From: an uncultured Granulosicoccaceae bacterium
GTDB taxonomy: Bacteria; Pseudomonadota; Gammaproteobacteria; Granulosicoccales; Granulosicoccaceae
Length of the DNA: 40,108 bases
Assembly (NCBI GenBank): GCA_938020525.1
Contig: CALIHW010000008.1
Coordinates: forward strand, 1 to 40,108
Direction: 5' to 3'
The number at the start of each line of letters is the position of its first letter. Within the stretch, counting starts at the first letter, position 1. Below are positions 17,325-26,004 of the stretch, one piece after another. Under the pieces are notes generated by a model, which made no database searches, was not told where the DNA came from, and saw only the letters and a program-made list of their open reading frames with translations. Made by a program: the position numbers and the translations under genes.

Positions 17325-17753
17325 TTATACCATTTCCTTTAGGTTCTTAAGAGGTAGAAGCTTGACTACTTTGCGAGCCGGCTTCGCTTTAAACATCATT
17401 TCTTCACCGGTGAACGGGTTGGTACCCAATCGTGCTTTAGTTGCTTTCTTGGTAATACGCTTGACCTTGAAAAGACCAGGCATATTAAAGATGCCAGAGC
17501 CACGTGGACCGATATTCCTACCGATCAGGTCAGCAAGTGAGTCCATGACTGCAGCAACATCGCCTTTACTCAGCTCTGTTTCTTCTGCGATGTGGGCCAG
17601 AATTTCAGACTTGGTAGGTGGTTTTTTACCAGCGGCCGCCGCTTTCTTTTTGGACGCTTTCTTTTTAGAAGTTTTTTTCTTGGAGACTTTCTTCTTTGCT
17701 ACAACTTTCTTTTTCTTACCAATAGCCTTCTTCTTAGCTTTCTTCTTCGCCAT
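17325..17753 (-). CDS. HU family DNA-binding protein with lysine-rich N-terminal tail
   Basis: 142 residues. The first 48 are a histone H1-like tail in which about half of the residues are lysine (blocks of KKK separated by Ala, Ser, Val and Thr). From 48 on is an HU/IHF domain (KSEILAHIAEETELSKGDVAAV, then GIFNMPGLFKV and the DNA-binding arm TNPFTGEE at 111-118). HU proteins bend and compact DNA; basic tails on HU are best known at the C-terminus in mycobacteria, so the N-terminal position is the less usual layout. AGGA stands just before the ATG. It has its own terminator and a long AT-rich upstream region, and appears monocistronic. Confidence 0.88.
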   Translation of the reverse strand: MAKKKAKKKAIGKKKKVVAKKKVSKKKTSKKKASKKKAAAAGKKPPTKSEILAHIAEETELSKGDVAAVMDSLADLIGRNIGPRGSGIFNMPGLFKVKRITKKATKARLGTNPFTGEEMMFKAKPARKVVKLLPLKNLKEMV

Positions 17754-18065
17754 GTTCCTGTTACCCGTAAAGTAGATTTATTACATTGATACCAGCAGCG
17801 GTTGAACATGGTTAGTTGGATTCTGTCCAAAAGTTCATGTTTGTTAATGCTGGCGACTGGTGGTTATTAACAACAGATGTTTTTAACCGTGCGTATACGC
17901 GAAGCGGATAATACAGCATATAAAACATTTTCCAATAATAAATTACATATTTAACGCTTATTTAATAGGGTTTTAGTGTCATGCTGGCAGTAAAAGACTA
18001 TATTTTTAGTGTTTTTTGTTGTTGAAAAGGTGTTTTTAGGAGTGATAGCAAAGTGTTGCATACGA
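17754..18065. other. AT-rich promoter region of the HU-like gene
   Basis: The region between metW and the HU gene is clearly richer in A+T than its surroundings, especially 17915-18030. It should hold the HU promoter. No gene or clear terminator for metW was identified. Confidence 0.4.
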
Positions 18066-18716
18066 CTATTTGGCTGGACGGAACACTTTGTTATGCGTTT
18101 TTTTAGCGGTTATTTCGTAAAGTGCCGTCTCGCTGAGCAGGTTAGGCAGGATAGTTGAGCCGAAACTCTTGTCATCTGTGTTATTCACTGCCGCACGTCT
18201 GACAATATCTATATCCAGCTCCTCACAAAGATTTTCAAAATCTCGAAGTGTGCAGAGATGGGTATTTGGCGTGTCATGCCATTGATGAGGCAATGAGCGC
18301 GTACGGGGCATCTTTCCGAGTAAACCGATTGACAGCCGGTTGCTCCAGAAGCCCATATTTGGAAAAGATACAATACCTCTCACACCTACTCTTACCATTT
18401 CTAACAGGGTGTGCGCCGGATAGCGGAGGGTTTGTATCGAGTGGGTGGTCAGCACATAGTCGAATGATCGATCATCGAAGTTGTCAAGACCAAGCTCAAT
18501 ATCGCGGTGGATAACATTCAGCCCTTTGGTTAAACATGCGTTGATGTCTGGTTGCGATATTTCCATTCCATAGCCGGTGGTGTTTTTCGTCGCTGCAAGC
18601 AATGCCAGCAGTGTTCCGTCTCCACAGGCAAGATCAAGCAAGCGGCTGTTTGGTTCTATCCAGTCTTGAATTCGCCGAAGATCTGTACGAATAGGCATTT
18701 GATTTGTGTCGGTCAT
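18066..18716 (-). CDS. metW: methionine biosynthesis protein MetW
   Basis: 216 residues with a class I methyltransferase-like fold: DLACGDG (28-34), then NVIHRDIE and [11 protein letters not shown], and the MetW hallmark FPNMGFW with [15 protein letters not shown]. MetW is required with MetX in some proteobacteria for full acylation of homoserine; it stabilises or activates MetX. The ATG overlaps the end of metX by 4 nt (ATGA), so the two are translationally coupled. The family call is confident. Confidence 0.93.
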   Translation of the reverse strand: MTDTNQMPIRTDLRRIQDWIEPNSRLLDLACGDGTLLALLAATKNTTGYGMEISQPDINACLTKGLNVIHRDIELGLDNFDDRSFDYVLTTHSIQTLRYPAHTLLEMVRVGVRGIVSFPNMGFWSNRLSIGLLGKMPRTRSLPHQWHDTPNTHLCTLRDFENLCEELDIDIVRRAAVNNTDDKSFGSTILPNLLSETALYEITAKKTHNKVFRPAK

Positions 18717-19897
18717 GAGCCAGCCTTATGCTCCGCGCTGTCAGTGATTCGGTTGCGCGGATTATCAGACTCCCGGAGTGTGATGTTGCCGAGCCAGCTG
18801 GCTATTGTCTCTGTGTACTCCTTGATAGGCATCAGAAAAGAATCATGACCACTGATTGACTGGATTATTGATGATGAAACATTAAGCCCTGCTAGCATCA
18901 TGGCATTAACGATTTCTTCAGAGCGCTCAGATGAAAATCGCCAGTCAGATGTAAAAGAGATAACCAGAGCGCGGGCTTTTATTTGCTTGAATGCAGTGAC
19001 AAGGTTGTTTTCATAATCACGCGCCGGGTCAAAGTAGTCCAGCGCTTTTGTCATTAGCAGGTAAGTGTTGGCGTCAAATCGATTGATGAATGAAGTGCCC
19101 TGATGGCGCAGATAGCTTTCCACCTGGAATTCCACATCGTAGTTAAAATTGAGTTTGTCAGTTCGGAGTTCGCGATCAAACTTTTCACGCATTGCATCTT
19201 CAGATAGATAAGTGATATGTCCGAGCATACGTGCAAGCATTAATCCGCGTCCGGGTACGGTGTCATGTTCGAAGTATCTGCCTTCATGAAATTCAGGGTC
19301 GGTCATAATGGCTTGTCGGGCAACTTCATTGAACGCCACGTTCTGGGCAGACAGCTTGGGTGCTGATGCAACCAGCAAAATATGATCAACAAGATCCGGG
19401 TAGTCGATTGCCCATTGCAAACCCTGCATTGCACCCAGGCTGCCACCGACTACTGCTGCCCAGTGATCAAGCTCAAGATGCTCCATCAACATTTTCTGGC
19501 TGTTGACCCAGTCACCACAGGTAACTATAGGGAAGTCGGGGCCATATAGCTTATCGGTATCTGGGTTAACCGATAAAGGACCGGTACTGCCACGACAGCC
19601 GCCGAGGTTATTCGAACACACAACAAAGAACCGATTTGTATCGATGGATTTGCCTGGTCCGATGCAGCTGTCCCACCAGCCGTGTTTTTCATCATCAACA
19701 TGGTGTTTGCCTGCTGCGTGATGGTCACCGGACAATGCATGGCAAACGAGTATCGCGTTGTTTTTCTGTTCGTTAAGTGTGCCGTAAGTCTCGTAGATTA
19801 ATTCATGGCTGGCAATTGTACGTCCACCGTCAAGCTTCAAAGGCTGATTGAAGGTCGCGACCTGCGGCGTGACTACACCGACGGATTGATCAGCCAT
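18713..19897 (-). CDS. metX: homoserine O-acyltransferase MetX
   Basis: 394 residues from the ATG at 19895-19897. Alpha/beta-hydrolase fold with nucleophile elbow GGSLGAMQ (Ser 153), Asp in FTSDWRF and His in SGHDSF, and the MetX opening [13 protein letters not shown]. It acylates homoserine, committing it to methionine; succinyl- versus acetyl-CoA use cannot be settled by eye. The frame continues upstream to a TTG at 19973-19975, adding a lysine-rich 26-residue piece encoded by a 24-bp repeat and overlapping yggT by 14 nt. I prefer the ATG because the family start is near MADQ and GGA lies about 9 nt before it, but the longer form cannot be excluded. Confidence 0.93.
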   Translation of the reverse strand: MADQSVGVVTPQVATFNQPLKLDGGRTIASHELIYETYGTLNEQKNNAILVCHALSGDHHAAGKHHVDDEKHGWWDSCIGPGKSIDTNRFFVVCSNNLGGCRGSTGPLSVNPDTDKLYGPDFPIVTCGDWVNSQKMLMEHLELDHWAAVVGGSLGAMQGLQWAIDYPDLVDHILLVASAPKLSAQNVAFNEVARQAIMTDPEFHEGRYFEHDTVPGRGLMLARMLGHITYLSEDAMREKFDRELRTDKLNFNYDVEFQVESYLRHQGTSFINRFDANTYLLMTKALDYFDPARDYENNLVTAFKQIKARALVISFTSDWRFSSERSEEIVNAMMLAGLNVSSSIIQSISGHDSFLMPIKEYTETIASWLGNITLRESDNPRNRITDSAEHKAGS

Positions 19898-19911
19898 TGT
19901 ATTGTCCAATA

Positions 19912-19966
19912 CCTTATCTCTGGCTATTTTTTTTGCTTTATCTTTGGCTATATTCTTGGCTTTATC
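19912..19966. repeat. 24-bp imperfect tandem repeat at the yggT-metX junction
   Basis: Two 24-bp units (19943-19966 and 19919-19942) and a partial third. Read on the minus strand in the metX frame they give [16 protein letters not shown] and DK. The unit length keeps the frame. Confidence 0.8.
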
Positions 19967-20495
19967 TAAGACCAAGCACGATCTTTAAAAAGTAGAGAAT
20001 AAGAATGGCGACCAGCGGGGATAAATCCAATCCGTTAAAGGGAGGGATGAACCTTTGAACTGGATTAAGAATCGGTGAAGTAACGCTGCTAAGCACACCT
20101 GACAGCGCATGGCCGCCCGGTGATACCCAACTCAGGATAACGCGAACGATAATACAGATCAGGAATACATCAATGGCGGTTCCCAGTACACCCAGCAATG
20201 CCAAAGGCAGGGCTGCTACCCAGCTGGCACCACCCAGCGCGGTCAGTAAAATATACTTTACCAGTAAGATCAAAAAGACCAGCACCAGTGCTGCTATGTC
20301 CTGACCACCGATGCCCGGTACTATTTTTCGTAACGGCATAAGGAAAGGGTTAGTCGCTTTGACGACGAGTTCACCCACAGGATTGCTAAAGCTTGCTCTG
20401 GTGTACTGCATAATAAAACGCAGCATCACAATAAACGCGAAGATGTCGAAAATAGTGGATATCAGAAATTGAAATCCGCCGCTGAAATTTCCCAT
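19962..20495 (-). CDS. yggT: YggT family membrane protein
   Basis: 177 residues with two YGGT repeats, each a pair of membrane helices around an FxNPxxxLR-type motif ([13 protein letters not shown] near 49-61 and [12 protein letters not shown] near 143-154). Found throughout proteobacteria next to proC; linked in some reports to osmotic stress, with no firm biochemical role. It starts 6 nt after proC and runs into the metX region, so it is in the same transcript. Confidence 0.93.
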   Translation of the reverse strand: MGNFSGGFQFLISTIFDIFAFIVMLRFIMQYTRASFSNPVGELVVKATNPFLMPLRKIVPGIGGQDIAALVLVFLILLVKYILLTALGGASWVAALPLALLGVLGTAIDVFLICIIVRVILSWVSPGGHALSGVLSSVTSPILNPVQRFIPPFNGLDLSPLVAILILYFLKIVLGLR

Positions 20496-20501
20496 TATGT
20501 A

Positions 20502-21365
20502 TTACCCGGAATTTGTTGAATCAAGATTATTATGGCCAAGTTCGCTGCCAAGCTCACGCGCTCGTTTGTCTGCCGCCTGCATCGCACTCAGTACAGTTTT
20601 TCTGAAGTTGTCATTGTCAAAGCTCTTTAGTGCAGCTTCTGTTGTACCGGCGGGAGAGGTGACGTTCTTTCTGAGTTGATCTGGTTCATTATCACCCTCT
20701 GCCGTCATGCGAGCGGCCCCTAATGCGGTCTGCGTTGCAAAGTTCACAGCCAGGTCGTGTTGCAGCCCAAGTTCTTTCGCGGCATCAGTCATTGCCTCGA
20801 TCATCAGAAAGAAATATGCCGGTCCGGAGCCAGATAATGCGGTAATCGCATCAAGCTGCGATTCTTTTTCCACCCATGCGGTAATGCCTACAGCAGCAAG
20901 GATGTTCTCGGCAGTTCTTCGCTGTGCGTCAGTCGCGCTGCTGTCTGCATACAGGCCGGTTGCACCGCACTGAATCAGTGCCGGTGTGTTTGGCATGCAA
21001 CGCACCACTGCAAGTTGTTTATCAGTTGCCTGTTGTTTATCAGGCTCATGCGCCCATGTCAGTATGTCGCGGGTCAGTATGCCAGCGGCTATTGATACCA
21101 GAAGCTGTTGATCCAGATCGGCCGCCATATCAGTCAGTACGTTTTTCATTTGTTGTGGTTTAACTGCCAGCACTACAGCATCTGCTTTGGATGCGGCATC
21201 GCGGTTGTCATTGGCAATGGTGACGCTCCACTTATTTTTAGCAGCTGCAGTAGATGCCTCCTGAGGATCTGCAACAATGATATTGCTGCTATTTGTGCCG
21301 TTGGCGATCAGCCCGCCAATAAGGCTTTGTGCCATATTGCCGCAACCGATGAACGCTATTTTCAT
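20502..21365 (-). CDS. proC: pyrroline-5-carboxylate reductase ProC
   Basis: 287 residues. Rossmann motif FIGCGNMAQSLIGG (5-18), the family VRCMPNTPA, and ITALSGSGPAYFF with the C-terminal dimer domain GNDE... here TSPAGTTEAAL. It makes proline from pyrroline-5-carboxylate with NAD(P)H in the cytosol. Followed by yggT after 6 nt and preceded by transaldolase after 33 nt. Confidence 0.96.
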   Translation of the reverse strand: MKIAFIGCGNMAQSLIGGLIANGTNSSNIIVADPQEASTAAAKNKWSVTIANDNRDAASKADAVVLAVKPQQMKNVLTDMAADLDQQLLVSIAAGILTRDILTWAHEPDKQQATDKQLAVVRCMPNTPALIQCGATGLYADSSATDAQRRTAENILAAVGITAWVEKESQLDAITALSGSGPAYFFLMIEAMTDAAKELGLQHDLAVNFATQTALGAARMTAEGDNEPDQLRKNVTSPAGTTEAALKSFDNDNFRKTVLSAMQAADKRARELGSELGHNNLDSTNSG

Positions 21366-21398
21366 GCTTTGCTGCTGCCTTGTTATCTGGTTTGTTGT

Positions 21399-22520
21399 TT
21401 AAGCTTTGTATTTACTGCTCTCTGCATCTATTGCAGCAAGTAGCCTGTCAAAGGCTTCGCTGAAAGAAGCTACACCATCCGCTTCAAGCTGTTTTGTTAT
21501 TTTGCCGAGATCGATACCGAGATCTGTCAGTGTGTCCAGTGTCGATTGAGCCCCGGCGAGGTTTTGCTCCAGACGGTTCTCAACCACGCCGTGATCCCGG
21601 AATGCGTCCATGGTCTTAGGCGGTACAGTGTTGACTGTGTTCGGGCCCATCAACTCCTCCACATAGTAAACATCACTGTAGGCAGGATTTTTAGTACCGG
21701 TAGATGCCCATAACAGTCGCTGCGGGATCGCGCCCTTTTCTGCAAGCTTTGCGAACTGGGGGCTGTTGAATACATTCTGATAATAGCTGTAAGCCACCTT
21801 GGCATTGTCTATGGCTACTTTGCCTAACAGGGTTTTAGCTACATCCTGATTGCTGTGTGATTCAAGGGCTGCATCGACCTGGGTATCAACACGGCTGACA
21901 AAGAAGCTGGCGACTGATGCGATTTTATCGATTGGCTGACCGTCTGCCGCGCGTCGCTCCAGACCTTTTATATAGGCTTGTACGATTTCCTTATATCTTT
22001 CTACAGAGAACAAGAGTGTGACATTAACGCTGATACCGCGTGCTGTCAGTTCCTCGAATGCAGATACACCTTCTGCAGTACCCGGTACCTTTATCATGAC
22101 ATTGTCGCGCTTTAACCGTCCGTGCAGCTCAATGGCTTCCGCGATGGTACCTTGTGCGTCATGAGCCAGATTGGGTGATACTTCAAGACTTACCATGCCG
22201 TCGTCTCCACGGCTATCAAGGTAGGTTTGTTTAAACGCATCTGCCGCCGTGCCAATATCCGCAACGGCCAACTGCTTGAATATATCCATCGCTGATGCTG
22301 CAGGAGTCTTTTTTATGATTGCTTCAATCTCAGCGTCGTACTCATTGGTATTGGCAATGGCGTTTTCAAAAATAGACGGATTCGATGTCATGCCCCGCAG
22401 TTCATCGTCACCGATGTAGCGATCGAGTTCGCCAGTCTCGAACATACTGCGCTGAATATAATCAAGCCAAAGGCTTTGACCGATTTCAGCTGCTGCGACG
22501 AGCGGATTGGGGTGTGACAT
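21399..22520 (-). CDS. tal: transaldolase (long, two-domain subfamily)
   Basis: 373 residues, the size of the cyanobacterial/actinobacterial type rather than the 315-residue E. coli TalB. MTSNPSIFE (44-52) and the Schiff-base lysine K144 in VMIKVPGT are present, as are NVTLLFS and the late STGTKNPAYSD. It moves a dihydroxyacetone unit between sugar phosphates in the pentose phosphate pathway. The gene sits between proC and yggS, which are usually adjacent, so it looks inserted into that cluster. It starts with ATG and a plausible binding site in a 267-bp gap after yggS. Confidence 0.95.
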   Translation of the reverse strand: MSHPNPLVAAAEIGQSLWLDYIQRSMFETGELDRYIGDDELRGMTSNPSIFENAIANTNEYDAEIEAIIKKTPAASAMDIFKQLAVADIGTAADAFKQTYLDSRGDDGMVSLEVSPNLAHDAQGTIAEAIELHGRLKRDNVMIKVPGTAEGVSAFEELTARGISVNVTLLFSVERYKEIVQAYIKGLERRAADGQPIDKIASVASFFVSRVDTQVDAALESHSNQDVAKTLLGKVAIDNAKVAYSYYQNVFNSPQFAKLAEKGAIPQRLLWASTGTKNPAYSDVYYVEELMGPNTVNTVPPKTMDAFRDHGVVENRLEQNLAGAQSTLDTLTDLGIDLGKITKQLEADGVASFSEAFDRLLAAIDAESSKYKA

Positions 22521-22657
22521 AAGAGATCCTGGCTTTCTGAGAAAGTAGCTATCTGAAGATTTGTATCTGACCCTCTATGATAGCTGTTTTTTAGGTGCTC
22601 AAGGTAATCGTTCGAGAAACATAGCCCGCCCTATGCCGAGAGGATTAGTCGATATGT

Positions 22658-22681
22658 GACGCCAGATTTTCTGCTGGCGTC
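22658..22681. other. perfect stem-loop between yggS and tal
   Basis: GACGCCAG / CTGGCGTC, 8 bp, 8-nt loop. No T run, so it may be an operator or an RNA 3'-end structure. It lies between the yggS stop and the tal start, on the tal leader side. Confidence 0.5.
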
Positions 22682-22787
22682 GAATAGACACACTGCTATA
22701 GTCGCTGATGGTCCCGCAGGCGTGTTTGGAGCTTTATGTATAGCCTTTCGTCTATTCTTCCGCCGATCACTTCGTGATTAATGCAAG

Positions 22788-23531
22788 CTAGCGCCTCTCA
22801 CGGGCACCGAAAACAGCGGTTCCTATTCTTACCATCGTCGCACCTTCTGCAATCGCAGCTTCCATATCGCCCGACATACCCATGGACAAGGTATCAACGG
22901 TCGGGTACGATTTTTTGAGTTTCTGATACCAGCCGTGCAATTCCTTAAAAACCGCACGTTGCTCTGCAAAGTCAGAGCGTGGAGCGGGGATTGCCATGAG
23001 CCCACGCAGGGATAAATGACTAGCTCCGGCAATAAAACCAGCCAATTCTTCGAGTTCGTCAGTGGTGCAGCCGGATTTTGATTCTTCGGCATCAAGCTTC
23101 AATTGAATGCAAATATTCAGCGCATTGTCGGTACCACCAGGCCCCGTACCGCGGTGTTCATTCAGACGTTTGGCAATCTTCAATCGATCAACGCCTTGTA
23201 CCCAATCGTAGTGGCTGGCGATCAATTTAGTCTTGTTTGACTGAATATGGCCGATGTAATGCCATAAGAGGTTCAGCTCTTTGAGTTCGAGGCTTTTTTC
23301 TGCACCTTCATCAGCATAGTTTTCACCAAATGCGATTTGATTCTCGGCTGCAGCTGCTCTTATTAGAGCTGATGGCTTGGTTTTACTGACTGCCAGTAGT
23401 TCGACACTGCCGGATTTTCGACCGTATTTCTGTTCCAGGTGAGCGATTTCCGCCCTTATTGTGATAATGGCCGTGCTAATTGTAGCGCTAACGTGCCGGG
23501 TCATATCAGGCTGAATCGGAGGTGCAGGCAT
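22788..23531 (-). CDS. yggS: YggS / PLPBP pyridoxal phosphate-binding protein
   Basis: 247 residues, TIM-barrel without the second domain of alanine racemase. PLP lysine K50 in AVSKTKP, then FGENYADE, WHYIGHIQSNK, GLMAIP and the phosphate-binding SMGMSGDMEAAI and GTAVFG. It keeps PLP pools in balance. The ATG at 23531 is used; an ATG nine codons in is possible. It is divergent from pilT across 150 nt. Confidence 0.95.
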   Translation of the reverse strand: MPAPPIQPDMTRHVSATISTAIITIRAEIAHLEQKYGRKSGSVELLAVSKTKPSALIRAAAAENQIAFGENYADEGAEKSLELKELNLLWHYIGHIQSNKTKLIASHYDWVQGVDRLKIAKRLNEHRGTGPGGTDNALNICIQLKLDAEESKSGCTTDELEELAGFIAGASHLSLRGLMAIPAPRSDFAEQRAVFKELHGWYQKLKKSYPTVDTLSMGMSGDMEAAIAEGATMVRIGTAVFGARERR

Positions 23532-23681
23532 TAGTTTTCCTGATCTGAATTGGACTCTGGAGGTGAACTGAAGTCACAGGCGTGACATTGACCCTAATAA
23601 AATCCTGAAGATTGTCGATAGGTTTTCAAACAGTACACCTTTTTGTACTCCGAATTTAACGAGAAACTCCGGGATCTATCA

Positions 23682-24716
23682 ATGGATATTTCACAGCTAC
23701 TGACCTTCAGCGTGAAAAATGGCGCGTCGGATTTGCATTTATCTGCAGAGTTACCACCGATGATTCGTGTTGACGGCGATATTCGTCGTGTCAATGTGCC
23801 AGAGCTGGAGGCAGGTGCCGTTCAGTCCATGGTTTATGATGTCATGAACGACAAGCAGCGCAAGGAGTTTGAAGAAAAGCTCGAAGTGGATTTCTCGTTT
23901 GAGCTTCCAGACATTGCCCGCTTTCGTGTAAACGCGTTTAACCACGCTCGTGGTTGTGGTGCAGTATTCAGAACTATTCCAAGTGAAGTTCTGACGCTTG
24001 AACAGATTGGCGCGCCGCCGATCTTTCAGGAGATTTCTGAATTCCCGCGGGGCATTGTATTGGTAACCGGGCCGACTGGTTCCGGTAAGTCAACAACGCT
24101 TGCTGCGATGATGGACTACAAGAACGAAACCGAGTTAGGTCATATCCTAACTATTGAAGATCCTATCGAATTTGTTCACCAGAGTAAGAAGTGTCTGGTT
24201 AATCAACGTGAAGTACACCGTGATACACACGGATTTAACGAAGCACTGCGTTCAGCACTTCGTGAAGATCCTGATACGATTCTGGTTGGTGAAATGCGTG
24301 ACCAGGAAACCATCAGTCTTGCACTGACAGCGGCTGAAACCGGTCACCTGGTTTTCGGTACATTGCACACCAGTTCTGCAGCTAAAACCATAGACAGAAT
24401 CGTCGATGTTTTTCCTGCCGGTGAAAAGCCAATGGTTCGCTCTATGCTCTCGGAATCATTAAAAGCGGTTATCTCACAAACTCTGCTAAAAAAAGTCGGT
24501 GGTGGACGAGTTGCTGCACATGAAATCATGATGGGTACACCAGCTATTAGAAACCTGATTCGTGAAGATAAGGTTGCACAGATGTACTCGGCAATTCAGA
24601 CCGGTCAAGGTGCAGGTATGCAGACGCTTGATCAAAACCTCAAGCAGCTTGTTGATAAAGGTTTGGTCAGTCTTGAAGATGCCAAGCGTAAAGCCGCCAA
24701 CCCGGAATCTCTGTAG
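23682..24716 (+). CDS. pilT: type IV pilus retraction ATPase PilT
   Basis: 344 residues, the standard PilT length, from the ATG at 23682 (GGGA about 9 nt upstream); a TTG at 23643 would add 13 residues. Walker A GPTGSGKS at 130-137, Asp box TIEDPIEF, Walker B EDPDTILVGEMRD, His box TGHLVFGTLHT, and the PilT-specific AIRNLIRE near the end. It drives pilus retraction and twitching. pilU follows after 51 nt. Confidence 0.97.
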   Translation: MDISQLLTFSVKNGASDLHLSAELPPMIRVDGDIRRVNVPELEAGAVQSMVYDVMNDKQRKEFEEKLEVDFSFELPDIARFRVNAFNHARGCGAVFRTIPSEVLTLEQIGAPPIFQEISEFPRGIVLVTGPTGSGKSTTLAAMMDYKNETELGHILTIEDPIEFVHQSKKCLVNQREVHRDTHGFNEALRSALREDPDTILVGEMRDQETISLALTAAETGHLVFGTLHTSSAAKTIDRIVDVFPAGEKPMVRSMLSESLKAVISQTLLKKVGGGRVAAHEIMMGTPAIRNLIREDKVAQMYSAIQTGQGAGMQTLDQNLKQLVDKGLVSLEDAKRKAANPESL

Positions 24717-24767
24717 TCCCTTGAACCTACGGTCGCAAAATAAAAAAGCCAGAACGAGATAGCAATA

Positions 24768-25931
24768 ATGGAAAACGATTCAGCCAAAAAATACCTTGAT
24801 GGCCTGCTTAACAAAATGCAAGAGGCTGGTGGGTCTGACCTGTTCATTACTGCTGGTTCTCCGCCCTGTATGAGACTTCACGGTAAGATCACACCGCTTA
24901 CTGACAAAAAGCTGATGCCTGAGCAGACAAAAGCTTTGACTATGTCTGTAATGGATGAAAAAGAGCAGGAAGAATTCAGAACAACTCGTGAATGCAACTT
25001 TGCGATCAGTGTTCCGGATGTTGCACGTTTTCGTGTTAACGCTTTTGTTCAGCGCGGCAGTGCTGGTATGGTTGTCAGAATCATTGGATTTGAAGTTCCG
25101 TCTTTTGAAAAGCTGAACCTTCCTGAAGTACTTAAAGACGTTGCTATGACTACTCGTGGCCTAGTGATCTTTGTCGGTGGTACCGGCTCTGGTAAATCTA
25201 CCAGTCTGGCTGCAATTATTGATTATCGTAATGTCAATAGTAAAGGTCATATCATCACCATCGAGGATCCAGTTGAATTTGTTCACCAGCATAAAGGTTG
25301 TCTGATTACTCAGCGCGAAGTGGGTACAGATACCGAGACGTTTGAAATCGCATTGAAGAACACGTTGCGACAGGCACCGGATGTTATTCTGATTGGTGAG
25401 ATACGTGATGAACACACCATGGAGCACGCGATAGCATTTGCTGAAACAGGTCATCTGTGTCTCGCAACGCTGCACGCTAACAACACCAACCAGGCAATGG
25501 ATCGAATCATCAACTTCTTCCCTGAAGCGCGTCGTAATCAGTTATTGCTCGATCTTTCATTGAACTTGAAGGCTGTAATCTCTCAGCGGCTGTTGGCAAC
25601 ACCTGATGGTAACGGTCGTCGTGCAGCAGTGGAAATTTTGCTTAACTCGCCATTGATGTCAGAGTTGATGAAGAAGGGTGATATTCACGAGATGAAAGAG
25701 CTTGTTAAGAAGTCTCGTGAGCAAGGAATGATCACCTTTGATGATGCGATTTTCCAAATGATAAAAGATGGTGAGGTTACCATTGAGGAAGGCATGCGTA
25801 ATGCCGACTCTGTAAATGACCTAAGATTGAAGCTTAAGCTTGCCGAAGGTGGTGATCTTGATGCTGAAGAGGGTGAAGATGGTCTGCAACTAAAAGATGC
25901 GGATGACGACTCCTACAAGCTCGCCTCCTAG
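24768..25931 (+). CDS. pilU: PilT-dependent retraction ATPase PilU
   Basis: 387 residues. Walker A GGTGSGKS at 137-144, Asp box TIEDPVEF, Walker B APDVILIGEIRD and His box TGHLCLATLHA are intact. The arginine-less LMSELMKKGD in place of PilT's AIRNLIRE, and the acidic C-terminal tail (about 350-387), mark it as PilU. It assists PilT at high load. A strong terminator follows. Confidence 0.96.
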   Translation: MENDSAKKYLDGLLNKMQEAGGSDLFITAGSPPCMRLHGKITPLTDKKLMPEQTKALTMSVMDEKEQEEFRTTRECNFAISVPDVARFRVNAFVQRGSAGMVVRIIGFEVPSFEKLNLPEVLKDVAMTTRGLVIFVGGTGSGKSTSLAAIIDYRNVNSKGHIITIEDPVEFVHQHKGCLITQREVGTDTETFEIALKNTLRQAPDVILIGEIRDEHTMEHAIAFAETGHLCLATLHANNTNQAMDRIINFFPEARRNQLLLDLSLNLKAVISQRLLATPDGNGRRAAVEILLNSPLMSELMKKGDIHEMKELVKKSREQGMITFDDAIFQMIKDGEVTIEEGMRNADSVNDLRLKLKLAEGGDLDAEEGEDGLQLKDADDDSYKLAS

Positions 25932-25966
25932 TCGTTCGAGACCCAAGCTACAAGAGTTAACGAATC

Positions 25967-25990
25967 AGCCGGGCTTGTCCCGGCTTTTTT
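25967..25990 (+). terminator. intrinsic terminator of pilT-pilU
   Basis: AGCCGGG / CCCGGCT, 7-bp stem with a 5-nt loop and a run of six T. It lies 36 nt past the pilU stop and before the convergent pyrC' gene. Confidence 0.93.
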
Positions 25991-26004
25991 GTTTCTGTCG
26001 CCCT

